A DNA stretch of 64,000 nt from Balanoglossus misakiensis. Lineage: Eukaryota; Hemichordata. How positions within the stretch are numbered: position 1 is the first letter of the stretch; each line of letters opens with the position of its first letter. The translations under genes and the position numbers were made by a program. The stretch covers positions 15,934,001 to 15,998,000 of the forward strand of contig CM082577.2 in assembly GCA_040954595.2 (NCBI GenBank). Reading direction: 5' to 3'. Of this stretch, positions 1 to 10,812 are shown one piece after another. The notes under the pieces are model-generated. The model was given only the letters and a program-made list of their open reading frames with translations, was not told the origin of the DNA and made no database searches.

Positions 1-690
1 GTACTTTGCATTCATGTGGTCTTTCTTGGGTATGGACTCTCAAATGTGATGTTAAATTCCCATTTTGGGTGACACATTTTCACATGTTCTGCGTTCATAT
101 GGTCTTTCTTTGGTATGCACTCTCAAATGCACTGTTAAACGCCCATTGCTGCTGAAACATTTTCCACATACTTTGCATTCATAAGGTCTTTCTTGGGTAT
201 GGACTCTCAAATGCACTGTTAAATGCCCATTGCTGTTGAAACATTTTCCACATACTTTGCATTCATATGATCTTTCGTAGGTATGGACTCTCAAGTGTGC
301 TGTTAAGTCCCCATTTTGGGTGAAACATGTTCTGCATTCATATGGTCTCTCTTGGGTATGGACTCTCAAGTGTGCTGTTAAACGCCCATTGCTGCTGAAA
401 CATTTTCCACATACTTTGCATTCATATGGTCTTTCTTGGGTATGGACTCTCAAGTGTGCTGTTAAATGCCCATTTGTGTGAAACATTTCCCACATGTTCT
501 CCATTCATATGGTCTATCTTTGGCATGGACTCTCAAGTGTGCTGTTAAATGCCCATTGCTGTTGAAACATTTTCCACATACTTTGCATTCATGTGGTCTT
601 TCTTGGGTATGGACTCTCAAGTGTGCTGTTAAAATCCCATTTTGGGTGAAACATTTTCCACATGTTCTGAATATCAAGCTCAACACCTAT
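1..690 (-). pseudogene. C2H2 zinc-finger cluster, broken
   Basis: Roughly eight tandem 84-bp units read on the minus strand encode classical C2H2 fingers (consensus PYECKVCGKCFSSNG then LTAHLRVHTQER). In the family such arrays are nuclear DNA-binding proteins. The array runs off the left edge, so the C-terminus is not visible, and no KRAB, BTB or other N-terminal domain is seen. Decay is clear. The frame changes near 470-500, where one finger has lost bases around its second Cys; another break lies near 80-100. One finger has a 9-bp in-frame deletion that removes the Gly-Lys-Cys after its CxxC (near 325-335). Between damaged fingers the linkers and helices are well kept, so the loss looks fairly recent. 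It could be a pseudogene or a retained fragment of a larger finger gene. Confidence 0.8.
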
Positions 691-985
691 TTATGACAAA
701 ACGGCCAAAAATTAAAGAAAAACGAAAATTCCTGCAATTTTTTAAAAAGTGCAATATTGCAATGAAAAATGAAAATCTGAATCTTAGTGGTGTACATTTA
801 CTTCCATGAGCTCAAGTGGATGAGATCATGTTTTGTTTATGAAGTTTCACAACCGGAAATGCGACATTTTTATTGTTTCTTGCATTTTCCCACGGTGGCG
901 GCCATAATCGCTTGCGGCAAAGCTTTATTATTTATCTGGTTAAAACTTGCATATGCACTCATATTTAGGGTTTATAATGCTTGTG
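668..985 (+). repeat. Dispersed direct repeat, copy 1
   Basis: This non-coding block, starting at atatcaagctcaacac, is found again at 3793-4067 in the same orientation with scattered mismatches. This copy has about 42 bp (around 893-934) that the other lacks. It directly abuts the zinc-finger array, so it may mark a duplication or transposon boundary. No terminal repeats or coding potential seen. Confidence 0.75.
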
Positions 986-1147
986 CCTCCATCTGCATGG
1001 ACTAATGGTAGTGCAGTTTGAAACAAAAATTATGAAAATTATCCCAAAAGTTACAGCTTAAGTGCCTTTAAATCATATGAGAAAATTTTGTTGGAGGCAT
1101 TGAGTCATCTTGGGCATGGCTGGACAGAAATTTGTGCAAGATGGCGG

Positions 1148-1214
1148 CCAGTACCTGACCCCCTCCTTTTAGCTGGTGCAGCCAGCACTGAAAATGGGGC
1201 AGGGGACCAGACTA
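1148..1214 (+). repeat. Relic TIR end of the 11.2-kb MITE family
   Basis: The stretch ending ggggcaggggaccagacta resembles the right terminal inverted repeat of the elements at 11204-11578 and 35543-36703, with substitutions. Only one end is recognisable, so this is an old, truncated copy. It sits just upstream of the exon at 1275. Confidence 0.6.
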
Positions 1215-1274
1215 CTGGATGGATGCATTTCTTTTATAGGCAACATTTTAAACTTTCTTTTGCTTTTTCCTCAG

Positions 1275-1468
1275 GTTCTTCCCATGGGTCCCAATGAGCA
1301 GGACACCTATCAACAACTGGCAAAGAATTTGCAAACGCAAAGGGAGAGAGTTGTAAGGCAACAAGAAAACTTAAATAAAGAATATGATTGGCTGGACCAA
1401 CAGCAGGAGCTCTTGAAGCATTTCACTGAGCTTGAAAACGTATTCATGAGCTTGCAGCAGGAGACAAG
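1275..1468 (+). CDS. Exon of an unrecognised coiled-coil protein
   Basis: A pyrimidine-rich acceptor (tgctttttcctcag) precedes an open exon and a good donor (acaag|gtaggt) follows. The exon starts in phase 0 and ends in phase 2. It encodes about 65 residues beginning VLPMGPNEQDTYQQLAKN, then a Gln/Glu/Leu-rich stretch (QTQRERVVRQQENLNKEY, LDQQQELLKHFTELENVF) with heptad spacing typical of a coiled coil. The phase matches the exon at 2466, where AG|C makes Ser. I do not recognise the family; helical coiled-coil content suggests a structural or complex-forming protein. Earlier exons would lie left of the relic TIR but are not identifiable. No damage seen in this exon. Confidence 0.6.
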
Positions 1469-2465
1469 GTAGGTGTGGCGTACACGTGGATATATTTGTA
1501 AAGTTGAATATTTGTAAAGTTGAATATGCATGATACTACAGTGGCACCTTTGTGCGAACAAAAATTTAGCGGTCTGATTATGTGGTCAGAACTATACTAT
1601 TTGTAGTCGCATTTTATATTTTGCAGGACACAATTTGCATTTCATCAGAGCACACTCATAACATTTGCACATCATACATGTGGTAACTCATATGACAGAA
1701 GTGTAGTCGTCATGTACCGCATGTCTGGTCGGCCAAGCCTCAAGGAGGTCAAAAATAGCAATATGTACACTCAAAAAGAACGATATGGTCTCAGAGTTTT
1801 TGTGCCAACTAAAATTAAATGGTCTAATTATGTGGTAGTAATTTTGTCCACAGTGAAATTGTTAAAAGGAATTAAAGCAGTGAACATGCTCTGAGTGCAT
1901 CGACAGAGTTGCATCACCCAGGAAAATATGGATGAAGTCGTCAAAATGCGCCCAAACGACACCCCGCCTCAGCCAAAATTTGTAAAAATTGTGTCCATAT
2001 AAATGAAAATTGGGTCCACCAAATTGAAAAGGTGTCTGCAAATATTATAAGTAGTTCTGACCCGGAATTTGAATTGTTGGGATGTAGTGGCCAATAAGGT
2101 CCGTTGCATTTTCTCATCATGGGCCACCCCTGTTTGTATGTATATTGGCCAGACTTTCCCTTTGAAAACAACATTTGGATCAAACCACCAATGTGGTAAA
2201 AGAGGTAAATTAATTCAAAAACTGAATGAACAGCATTGAAGAATTATGTGTCTTTCAAATTGCGTCAGTTTCAAAAATGTCTTGGTTTTCATTTTGTGTG
2301 TATATACCAAGAATGTGGTTGTTTCTTGAAGAGGGTAGAGGGTGCACATGCATGTCTAACAATAATTCTTGAAATCACTGAAAATAACATGTATATTGCT
2401 GAAATAGGAGTCTCGTGCATACTATCAACTGTCTCTAATGTTGTACTGTCTTGGGTTTCTTTCAG
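1469..2465. other. Intron or non-coding
   Basis: AT-rich sequence between the two exons above. I see no protein similarity, tandem repeat or paired inverted repeat in it. Confidence 0.5.
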
Positions 2466-2541
2466 CTGGGATGAGCTGAGGGCTCATAAGCAGCCAAGAA
2501 CCGTTACATACAGAAATTTGACCAGATGGAGGTGGTCCTGA
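2466..2541 (+). CDS. Candidate terminal exon of the coiled-coil gene
   Basis: After a typical acceptor (gtttctttcag) the frame continues the 1275-1468 exon through SWDELRAHKQPRTVTY to a TGA at 2539-2541. A second reading of the same DNA is also attractive: from about 2491 it gives AAKNRYIQKFDQMEVVLN and further helical, Lys-rich sequence, stopping near 2611 just before a gtatgg. The two frames cannot both be the main product. The splice phase favours the first; residue composition favours the second and would imply a frameshift or another upstream exon. Confidence 0.45.
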
Positions 2542-2924
2542 ACACATTTGCTATGAAGACCAGACTATTGAAAACCTGGTTAAAAAATATTGCCATGGAC
2601 CCAGAACGCTGAAAGGTATGGTGAATTTTGACCCCTGTGTGACCTTTACATCCTGGCACTTTGTTGGTATGATTTAACCATTTTGAGTTCAAACTCTGGA
2701 TCAATCAACCTTACTTACTGAATCTGTGCACTGTAAATCCCAAAACAACATTTTTGAATATTGTCTTTTTCACAAAAGGGAACATGTTGTGGGTAATGCT
2801 GAATTACCAACAAAACACGAGGGTTTCTAAAACTTGTAACGAGCAGAACCTACAGTAATGACCAATAATGACCTTGAAACAGATCAAATGATTAATAAGA
2901 AGCAATAAAGACCAAAAAATATAG

Positions 2925-3290
2925 CTGTAAGCAGCAATAGCGGGCCCAAGTCAAAATAGCACATAGCAACATACGAGTAACCAGTACAGGTGAGTGCTTA
3001 TTCTCACAAAATATGAAGTCTCAACGTCCTTAAGTTAGGAGCCAAAAAAATGAACACTACACTAGTCTAGGTATAACATAAACTGTACCCCTATCCCTAT
3101 TGGTTCACCTATAATTAGGTATGCATCATATAATTAATGAGATAAGCAGGTGACACAGGTGACCCCGAAATTTGGATTTTTATTTTAGTCCCATTCCTCC
3201 AAATGCCAAGGCTGTATCTGCTGTTGATGCCTAGATATGGTAAAGTAGGTCAAAGGTAACCTGTACAACATCTGATTGCTTTTTTAGATC
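2925..3290 (+). repeat. Diverged copy of the 240-bp-core repeat element
   Basis: Contains gcaatagcgggcccaag and later ataattaatgagataagcag and gatatggtaaagtaggtcaa, all diagnostic of the better-kept elements at 10813 and 15736. It has many substitutions and only about one core monomer, so it is an old copy. Confidence 0.7.
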
Positions 3291-3792
3291 CCCGAGAAAC
3301 TAGATACTGAGAGATGTCAATCAATTGGACACTCAGCAGCTGCATCAACAAGAGCTCAGTAGACATTGCATGGATTGAGTCCTGGCTTCATTTAAGAGTT
3401 ATGGGGTCAGCACTGACATGTCGGTACATTTGTATATATTTCTTGTAAATTTAGTTATTTTAAGTGTACACATCTGTATTTGAACATTTTATTTGTAACT
3501 GTATATTAAGTTATTTTGTTAGTTGTAGTTATAGTTAATTATAGTATAGTATAGTTAAAGGGTATTTCTGTTTGTTTGGTGTGTGTGTGTCATTCTATCA
3601 AAGTGTAGGGTACCTGTATATAATATCACGGTCATACTGGTAAAAATTTCAAATGTTTCACAGACACTATTAGCGTTTTGTAAACACAGAGAATTAAAGG
3701 TATAGGAGCTGCAACTGGTTAAAAAAATAAAAGTTTTAAATAATCTCATATATGCTTTCAATTATGTCTATTATATGATATTTCATGATAAT

Positions 3793-4067
3793 ATATCAAG
3801 CTCAACACTTATTTATGACAAAATGGCCAAAAAGTAAAGAAAAACGAAAATTCCTGCAATTTTTAAAAAAGTGCAATATTGTCATGAAAACAGAACATAT
3901 AATGTCTCAGCGGTGTACATTTAATTCCATGAGCTCAAGTGGATGAGATCATGTTTTGTTCATGAAATTTCATAACTGGAAATGCAACATTTTCATTGTT
4001 TCTTGCATTTTCCCATGGTTATCTGGTTAAAACTTGCATATGCACTCATATTTAGGGTTTATAATGC
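3793..4067 (+). repeat. Dispersed direct repeat, copy 2
   Basis: Second copy of the 668-985 block, same orientation, lacking about 42 bp near its 3' end. The flanks differ: zinc fingers precede copy 1, AT-rich DNA precedes copy 2. Confidence 0.75.
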
Positions 4068-5248
4068 ACCTCTCCACAACCCATTGTTGTCTATAGGATT
4101 GAGCCTCAGCACCTTTACATAAACTTTGTGTGGACACGAAGCGAAGCGACTCAAAGGGTTCATGCCCTGTGTTTACCATAGGCAAATAGCGCGCGTCTCA
4201 ATTTTTTTTCATGTGACATGTGAACCTGGTATAAAGTAGAACGTGTTAGAAGCATGCAACATGTGTAATTTGACAATGCGTGGCGCTTTGGAAGGCATAT
4301 CATTGATGCATTCATGCAAAGTTGATGGGTTATATTCTGAATTTTTCCTCACTTCAACGCCAGACTCTTTTTAAATTCAGGGCACGCCTGTTCGAAAATG
4401 AGAACTTTTTAATTCGTTGTGTTTTAGACTGGGATTTGTTGTTGTTTTAATCTTTTTGGAAACATCTTAGATTTGGAATGTATTGTTAAAGTTTTAAACC
4501 TTTTTTTCTGTATTTATTGTCCCTTGTTACGTAGGAGAAGTTTGCTGTTGTTTTGTGACCAGGTGTGTTTTCGCTTACTTTCGTAATTTGAATTTTGCGT
4601 GACCAGGTGTGGTGCATTCATTTTTTTTCCCTATAATAAAAGCCCGCACGTTGTGTTGCGGCGTAGCTACTAATTTGGACTTGCCCGTGTGTTCTGTTCT
4701 GTTCCTCGCCGGCTTGGAAGCTGTGCTGTATTTCATGCTGCCCTGGTCTGGAAACCGCGCCCAGAAGTTGTGCTACCTCATGGGGGAATTCGTCTGAAAG
4801 CTGTGCCGTCTACCGGGGAATTGTGCCAGAACGCTACTCGGACTGAACGTCACTGTTGGGACTGCCGTGGTGCTGGTCGCGTTCGTCGTGCTCTACAGGA
4901 CCGTGGACTTTATTCTTTCATTTCCCACACCTGGTCACATTTAAGGTAGTTATTTATTTTTGTGTGTTTTCTTCCCAATGTACAATATTTTTATATTTTT
5001 ACCAATGTTTAGTTGTAGTAATTAAAAGTTTCCATAAGCAAGGAAATAACGTGTATTGTGCCTATTGTTGACCGTCTTTGTTGCGTGCTGCGCTGGTTGG
5101 TTCACCAAAGCAAGCCATTCAGTAACTCTATTTGCTCACTGCCCTGTTTCGGAACTGAATGGCCAGCGTGCCGTAACACCCTTTTTTATTCTCTGTAACT
5201 TTATGAAGCTTGTTTGTTTGATATGGGCAGAATTGCCTGAAATAAACA

Positions 5249-5281
<33 letters not shown>
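5249..5281. repeat. (TAT)n microsatellite
   Basis: About eleven uninterrupted TAT units directly after an AATAAA hexamer. Confidence 0.95.
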
Positions 5282-5285
<4 letters not shown>

Positions 5286-6867
5286 GTTAAGGGGTTTAAA
5301 GAATTATATAAACAATCTATCAATTTAATAAGCACGGGTGGATTTCCTGTACAATCATTCGTGATACTTCAGATTCATAAAGACAACATTTTTCAAAGTG
5401 GCCTATGTATCTAAAATTGCAGACGACGTTTCAACGCTTTCGGTTGGAGATTTTCTACCTAATACTCACAAAAAGACCTCGGGTATTGTTAAACACTATT
5501 TAAAACCTTGTTACCCAGTGAGTCTGGTGGCGTGTGTACGACAGATCTGAGGTACAAAACTTCGCTCGAAACCCAACACGAGTTGGAGACCGAGTTTATT
5601 TACGTACAACATTGTAGCAATTTTTCGTATGTTTGCGCGCGCTCTGAAATCACGCGATGTCAACTGAGTGTGAACGAGCTGTTTCGCGTCGTGTCGTCTG
5701 CCCAGTTTTCGTGGCTAAAACGACAGGAATAATACCCCAGTTGGCTTTAGAATTGCACATATCATGAGATTTGAGCGCCATAGAAACCGCAGATATCGTG
5801 GAACAGGAAGGTTAGTGTTAAAATTATTGTTTTTAATCAAAGTATTGACCTCTGAGTTGTGCTACGTTTGTGTCGGTGTCAAACGGACGCAATGTTTACA
5901 ATGTACAAGGCAGCCAAATAGAATCAGAGAAATGAAGAAATGTTATCACGATACTTTGGATTTCGTGTTATTATTTCTCGGGAATTTTATTGTTTTCTCA
6001 GACGAGGTGACAGGACAGACACACGAGGCATCTCGCGGTTCCGTTTTCAATGTTGAATTTTATGTTTTGGCTGTATTTGCGTGTCAGCTGACAGGTCTTC
6101 GCATTCATCAGAAGCTATCGTGCGTCGCTGAGATTTGATTCTTCATAGACGAAAATTATTTCATAACCATACCAAATAAAACATTTCCAGAAATTTAGAA
6201 GTTTGCAGACTTTTCTGCTAGTTGTCTATTTAGTGTTGAAGTCACGCTGAACTGCCAAATTTAACACAGACTCGCTGTCAATACTCAAACAGTGTACTTC
6301 TACGAGTGTGTCCTGTAACTGCCTTCCTTCAATAACCCATGTCATACAACAACAAATAGACGGTAAACGTTTATGCAATACCAATGAATTTATGTTTTAA
6401 AACTGGTCGACAGTCTGGAAATGCATGAACAATCGATTGATTGGATTCCTTAACGATACTATTGTATCTTGTATTTTTTTGTAGTTACACTGTGGAAATC
6501 GGCAGGCAGCATTGCCAGTTTTTCTGCACATGCGCAGTTCCTCTGTCTTGAAAGAAAAGTCAAATTTCACCAACTTATTATTGTGCATTCGGAAAATAAA
6601 CCCCAAATATTTTCTTTGTGAACAAAAATACTGCCAGTGTGATTTTGTGTTCAAATCCAACCTATTATTATGTAAATTGACTTGTGATACCCTCTCTTAG
6701 CACAAAAAGCATAATTTCAGCCCCAAAATGGTTGCCATAGAAACAGGTGATCACTAAACGGATATCATTTTTGTTCTTATTGAGCCAAGAAACCCCTATG
6801 GTGAAATTTTTGTGGAAATCGGTCCTATTATTATTAAAATTATTATTTTTATATAATTCTTTATTTA

Positions 6868-6894
6868 ATTATTATTATTATATGCATTGTTGTA

Positions 6895-6926
<32 letters not shown>

Positions 6927-6938
6927 GCATTGTTGTAT
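6868..6938. repeat. (ATT)n microsatellite with duplicated insert
   Basis: Two ATT runs, each followed by atatgcattgttgtat, consistent with a local duplication of a run plus its flank. Confidence 0.85.
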
Positions 6939-7674
6939 GCCAGCCGGCAGTGACATGGTAAAGGATTTGAACAATCAAAAGTAACCATACGAGAGCGCTA
7001 CGCAGTTATGGAAGGCTGTTCCTGATTGGTTAGACTTTTGACAGCTCAATCTGCATGCTATCAATATCTGCGTTCAGTTTGTTTCACCTGTTGTTATATC
7101 CTTAACACCTCCTTACAATGCCATTTACATTTGTCTATTTAGCATATCGCTCACAATATTTGCATAACAATAAAACTCTTGCCGCTGATATTCAGTTCGT
7201 TTATCGTTCTTATTACCTACACACGCTCCTATTCTCTCTCTCCGCCATTTATATATTCGCTAGCCCTAGATAGATTTTTTTCTCGATTTTTTTTTCTTAG
7301 TTTAGGTTAATTTATTGTATTACTTAGTTTAGATTATTAGTTATAGTTAGGTATAGTAATGAAATACATTACTTGTTTGACAGCGTTCTCCTGTGTAGCA
7401 CCTGGGCGGTATCACAGACACCAGGTGACTGGACGCAAGAACCACCGTTCTGGCATGGATTTTCTTGACAGGGATTCAACACTGAAAGATTGACAACAAA
7501 AATTGACAATAATGTTATTCGCTGTAAAAAGAAGATCTACTTAAATAGTGAAGCTTATTCTGGCTCTTGACAGAATATAACATTACTGCAATTTTACATA
7601 ATCATCCTAAATTAGGGCAGATCCTTGGTTGAGGATGGAGTGTCTGAACTATTGTGATTTCAGACATTACTTAC

Positions 7675-7737
7675 ATGTCTGGCAAACATTGCCGGTGTAA
7701 CATCCCGGACACTGGCAAATGTATTTCGTACAGGATC
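7675..7737 (-). CDS. EGF-like domain exon, second half
   Basis: On the minus strand an acceptor (ctctcctgtgccag) and a strong donor (gtaagt) bound a 63-bp exon encoding SCTKYICQCPGCYTGNVCQT. This matches the C-terminal half of an EGF repeat (CxC then Gly-Cys-Tyr-Thr-Gly then Cys). The phase (2 nt in, 1 nt out) fits the upstream minus-strand exon at 7947-8033, which contributes a C that with GA makes Arg. EGF repeats occur in secreted or cell-surface proteins. The parent gene cannot be named from this fragment. Confidence 0.6.
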
Positions 7738-7946
7738 CTGGCACAGGAGAGCAAACACAAAAAATACATACTGTATTTAAGAAATCCTGTGCTTTTCAGA
7801 TTCTGAATGGAACAACCTGCATGTACTTTGATGTATGAGAGCCATTTTTAAATCCTGACTTCTGATAGAGGTCAAGCTGTTTAATACGTGTGCATGTACT
7901 GTGGACAAACACAATTATTTGTGAAAGTATACATTTCTATACGTAC

Positions 7947-8033
7947 GGGTCTCACACAGTGTACCAAAGTAGCACTGTGGATGATCCTGGGCTCTGCAGA
8001 CAGAATCCACCATTGTGACATTTGGGTTCAAAA
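7947..8033 (-). CDS. EGF-like domain exon, first half, frameshifted
   Basis: The minus strand after a tttgcag acceptor reads EPKCHNGGFCLQSPGSST, a standard EGF start (Cys-x-Asn-Gly-Gly-x-Cys). The end of the exon reads QCYFGTLCETR in a different frame before a gtacgt donor. A one- or two-base shift near 7975 separates the halves, so this copy is either damaged or carries a sequence error. With the exon at 7675-7737 it would make about one and a half EGF repeats. Confidence 0.5.
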
Positions 8034-8306
8034 CTGCAAACAAGAAAATTACATCACAGTCAGGGTCTACATGTCATCATGCAGCTTTTTTAGTGATTTA
8101 ACAGGTGCTTACATTAAGCCAAAAATCAACCTGAATGCCCTACTGTTACTGTATAAAATTTATGAATTTCCTAGTTTGTATGGATAGCTTATGAATACTA
8201 TGGCAGAATGTTTACATTGATATTTTCTGGTGTCGGCAATTTATCCATTTTCAATGACCTTTGACTTTTTCTTAATAGTATTTTTTATTCCTTTCATTAT
8301 GTGCAG

Positions 8307-8502
8307 ATCATGGATGCCGTAGGAATCGTGGTAGTGGATTTAAATCATTTGGGTGCAGTCCTAGAGTTCATTCAACATCTTCAGGGGGACATCTACGAGG
8401 TGAACGGGGTAATTTTCTGTTACGATCATATTACCCTCATCTATGTCCTGAATTACGTCTCAATCCACGGTATTCAACATACAGCATTTGTTGTGCTACC
8501 AG
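8307..8502 (+). CDS. Cys/Arg-rich exon, unrecognised
   Basis: Bounded by ttcattatgtgcag| and ccag|gtaggt, 196 bp, phase 1 in and phase 2 out. In the spliced frame it reads HGCRNRGSGFKSFGCSPRV, then a Gly/Arg-rich part, then YYPHLCPELRLNPRYSTY and a CC pair. Regular Cys spacing suggests an extracellular, disulphide-bonded domain. A second frame of the same exon is also open (MDAVGIVVVDLNHLGAVL onwards) and reads like a globular protein, so the true frame is uncertain. The opposite-strand EGF exons lie only 270 bp away. Confidence 0.5.
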
Positions 8503-10812
8503 GTAGGTGATATTTTAAATACTCTAAGAGATTTGAGTGTGTACGTACGTGCATACATACATAGACTCATGTTTTTTTTAAATATATTTTTGTGTTTTTT
8601 CCATAGATTAGTCCTGGAAAGAAAAGAAAGATGGAAAAGAAGAAGAAAGATGGAAAAGAAGAAGAAATTTTGTTGACATTTTTTTATTGTTGTTTTAATT
8701 GTAGTTTTTTTTAGTGTCTGATATAACAAATTAAACAAATGTTGAAAGAAAAAGGACTTAGTCCAGTAGCTGTTCCTTCATGCTTCATGTAAAAATGAAA
8801 AACTCATGACATGATAGGCACAGTTGTTGGATACAGTCAATTTCATCATGGAAGAAAACAATTGAAAAAATAACATGAACACGGTGGGACTAATGAAGGT
8901 CATAAAGGTGAGTATCTGGGTGTGGTTGGATGGCTGTGTGTGTGCGTGCGTGTGTGTAACTGCATGTGTTCATTGTGTTCAAAGGAGAGTTTTGTATCAT
9001 GCCTTGAGAGAGAATTTACAATAAGGCTGAATAGACCTGAATAGAACTGGAATTCAATATTATAACATAACATCATACAGTCAAAATTAGTGCTGATCAA
9101 GGCCATGAATGTAAACACAAGGTGAAATTTATGAATTACCTAGTTTGTATGCATAGCTTATGGCAGTACTGAACAAGTAAAAACTGTAAAAATATCCTAT
9201 CATGTGGTTAACTGTCTCTGAAAATTACAAGCTTCAAACGACATGTTTTCTAACTGTTTTAAATTTTGACCTATGACAGTGTAAGCCTATGACATTATTT
9301 TTCATAATTACAGTTTTATAACTTCTTGTCTTCATTTTTTAAAAATTAATGCAAATGTCTATACATCCTGAACAAATCAGCACTCAGGACAGGGTCACAT
9401 AAATTATAATTTTCCTATACTTCAACATGCATAATAACAAAGGAATCACTTTATTTTTGGCACACCTATTAATTCATGACTGGCCCCTATTTTAATAATG
9501 GTATCGCCATGACCGGCCAACCTTTGACCTCGGAGACCACAATGTGGAGCTTTCGATCAGCTTTTCGTGTTTCAATCAAACATTGAAATCACGGGATAAA
9601 ATCACTGACTAGTTTATACCTTTTTCGGTGTTTCATCTAACCATGGAAAGGAGTATAAAAAAATGAAATGACGGCACGTAATGTGCATTTCTTGTTCACG
9701 TGAGGGGACTATATTTGTGCGTAATGATCCAAATGCAAGGGGTTGTGTGAACAGGCCTTAAATAATAAGTTGGCCTTAAATAATAAGTTGACAAACGGCG
9801 CGAGTGCATTTTTTCATGGTTTAGAAATCACTTATTTATATATAATTCATTATATATAAATAATTATGTAAATCACTCATGATATATATAATAGACTTGC
9901 ACTTAAATTATTTATAAATAATTAATTAAATATAAATAATTATATAAATCACTCATGACATATATATAATACACTTAAATTTTTATTATTTATAAATAAT
10001 TAATTATATATAAATAATTATGTAAATAGATATGACCTTACGATATAGAAATATGGATGTAAAAAAATTAGCAAGGAACATGCCCAATAAACTGTCATGG
10101 CAGTCTTACAAGTGGTGCTAGAAAAAAAATTGACCAAAAACTGTCTGTACAAACACGTATGAGAAGCAACTTCTTTCAGTCAGCCTTGGAACAGACAGAC
10201 AGACACACACACACACTGACCTGCCACTGGTAATTAAAAATTTAATAGCCGGTGGTCTCTGTAACAGCTGGCTTATTAAAGTTATGTAAACATGTCTAAG
10301 TTGGGGGTAACAACTCCTTGTAAACAGTAACTTTCAAAACAACTGGACAATTGGTTTAGGAGGAGATTTGCTAACCAAAAACAAAGAAACTTACAAAAAA
10401 ACTCGCTAAATATTGAATATTTCTGATGTCAGAATTGAATAAAAGTTGCACATATACATGTATGTGTTATGAAAGTATATCCTAAATTTCAGAGCAATCA
10501 GAGAAAAAAAAACAAATTTCAAAGCAATCCAACAAGCAGTTTCACAGAAAATATTTGTTCAACAGTGGCAAAAACACAAATATGCAAATATCACCAATAT
10601 CGTACAATATCTTACTTCAATCACTACAAGGAACATGCTGTCAAAGTTCAATGCAATATGACAAGCGGTTTCAGAGAAAACAATTTTTGACAAAAATTGC
10701 AAAAGTTTCTCAGACAACAATTAGGGAGCTTCATACTAAATTTCAAAGAAGTAAGCCCATCACTTTCAGAAATGAAGACTTTTTACCAATAACATGGCAA
10801 AATACAAAAAAA
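8503..10812. other. Non-coding, AT-rich with local repeats
   Basis: No supported exon. A short duplication of agatggaaaagaagaagaa lies at 8628-8668. Near 9810-10030 an extremely AT-rich segment contains two related copies of a unit with ataaataattatgtaaatc and cactcatgatatata. From 10470 to 10810 phrases such as aatttcaaagcaatc and gcggtttcagagaaaacaa recur, suggesting an older repeat adjoining the element that starts at 10813. Confidence 0.6.

Larger units (their letters stand above)
4068..7660. other. Non-coding stretch with LTR-like signals
   Basis: No convincing exon found. Around 4631-4642 a TATA-like ctataataaaag is followed by a GC-richer segment (4650-4950). AATAAA lies at 5241 next to a (TAT)n run at 5249-5281. 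TATA box, transcribed segment and poly(A) signal together resemble a solo LTR, but I could not match ends or find a second LTR. A second (ATT)n block at 6868-6938 contains a local duplication of atatgcattgttgtat. Confidence 0.35.

Noticed and set aside
4100-5290. Complete LTR retrotransposon
   Set aside because: TATA and poly(A)-type signals are present, but I found no matching second LTR, primer-binding site, gag or pol sequence.
6630-6670. tRNA-like T-loop gttcaaatccaac
   Set aside because: No D-arm, anticodon arm or acceptor stem can be paired around it.
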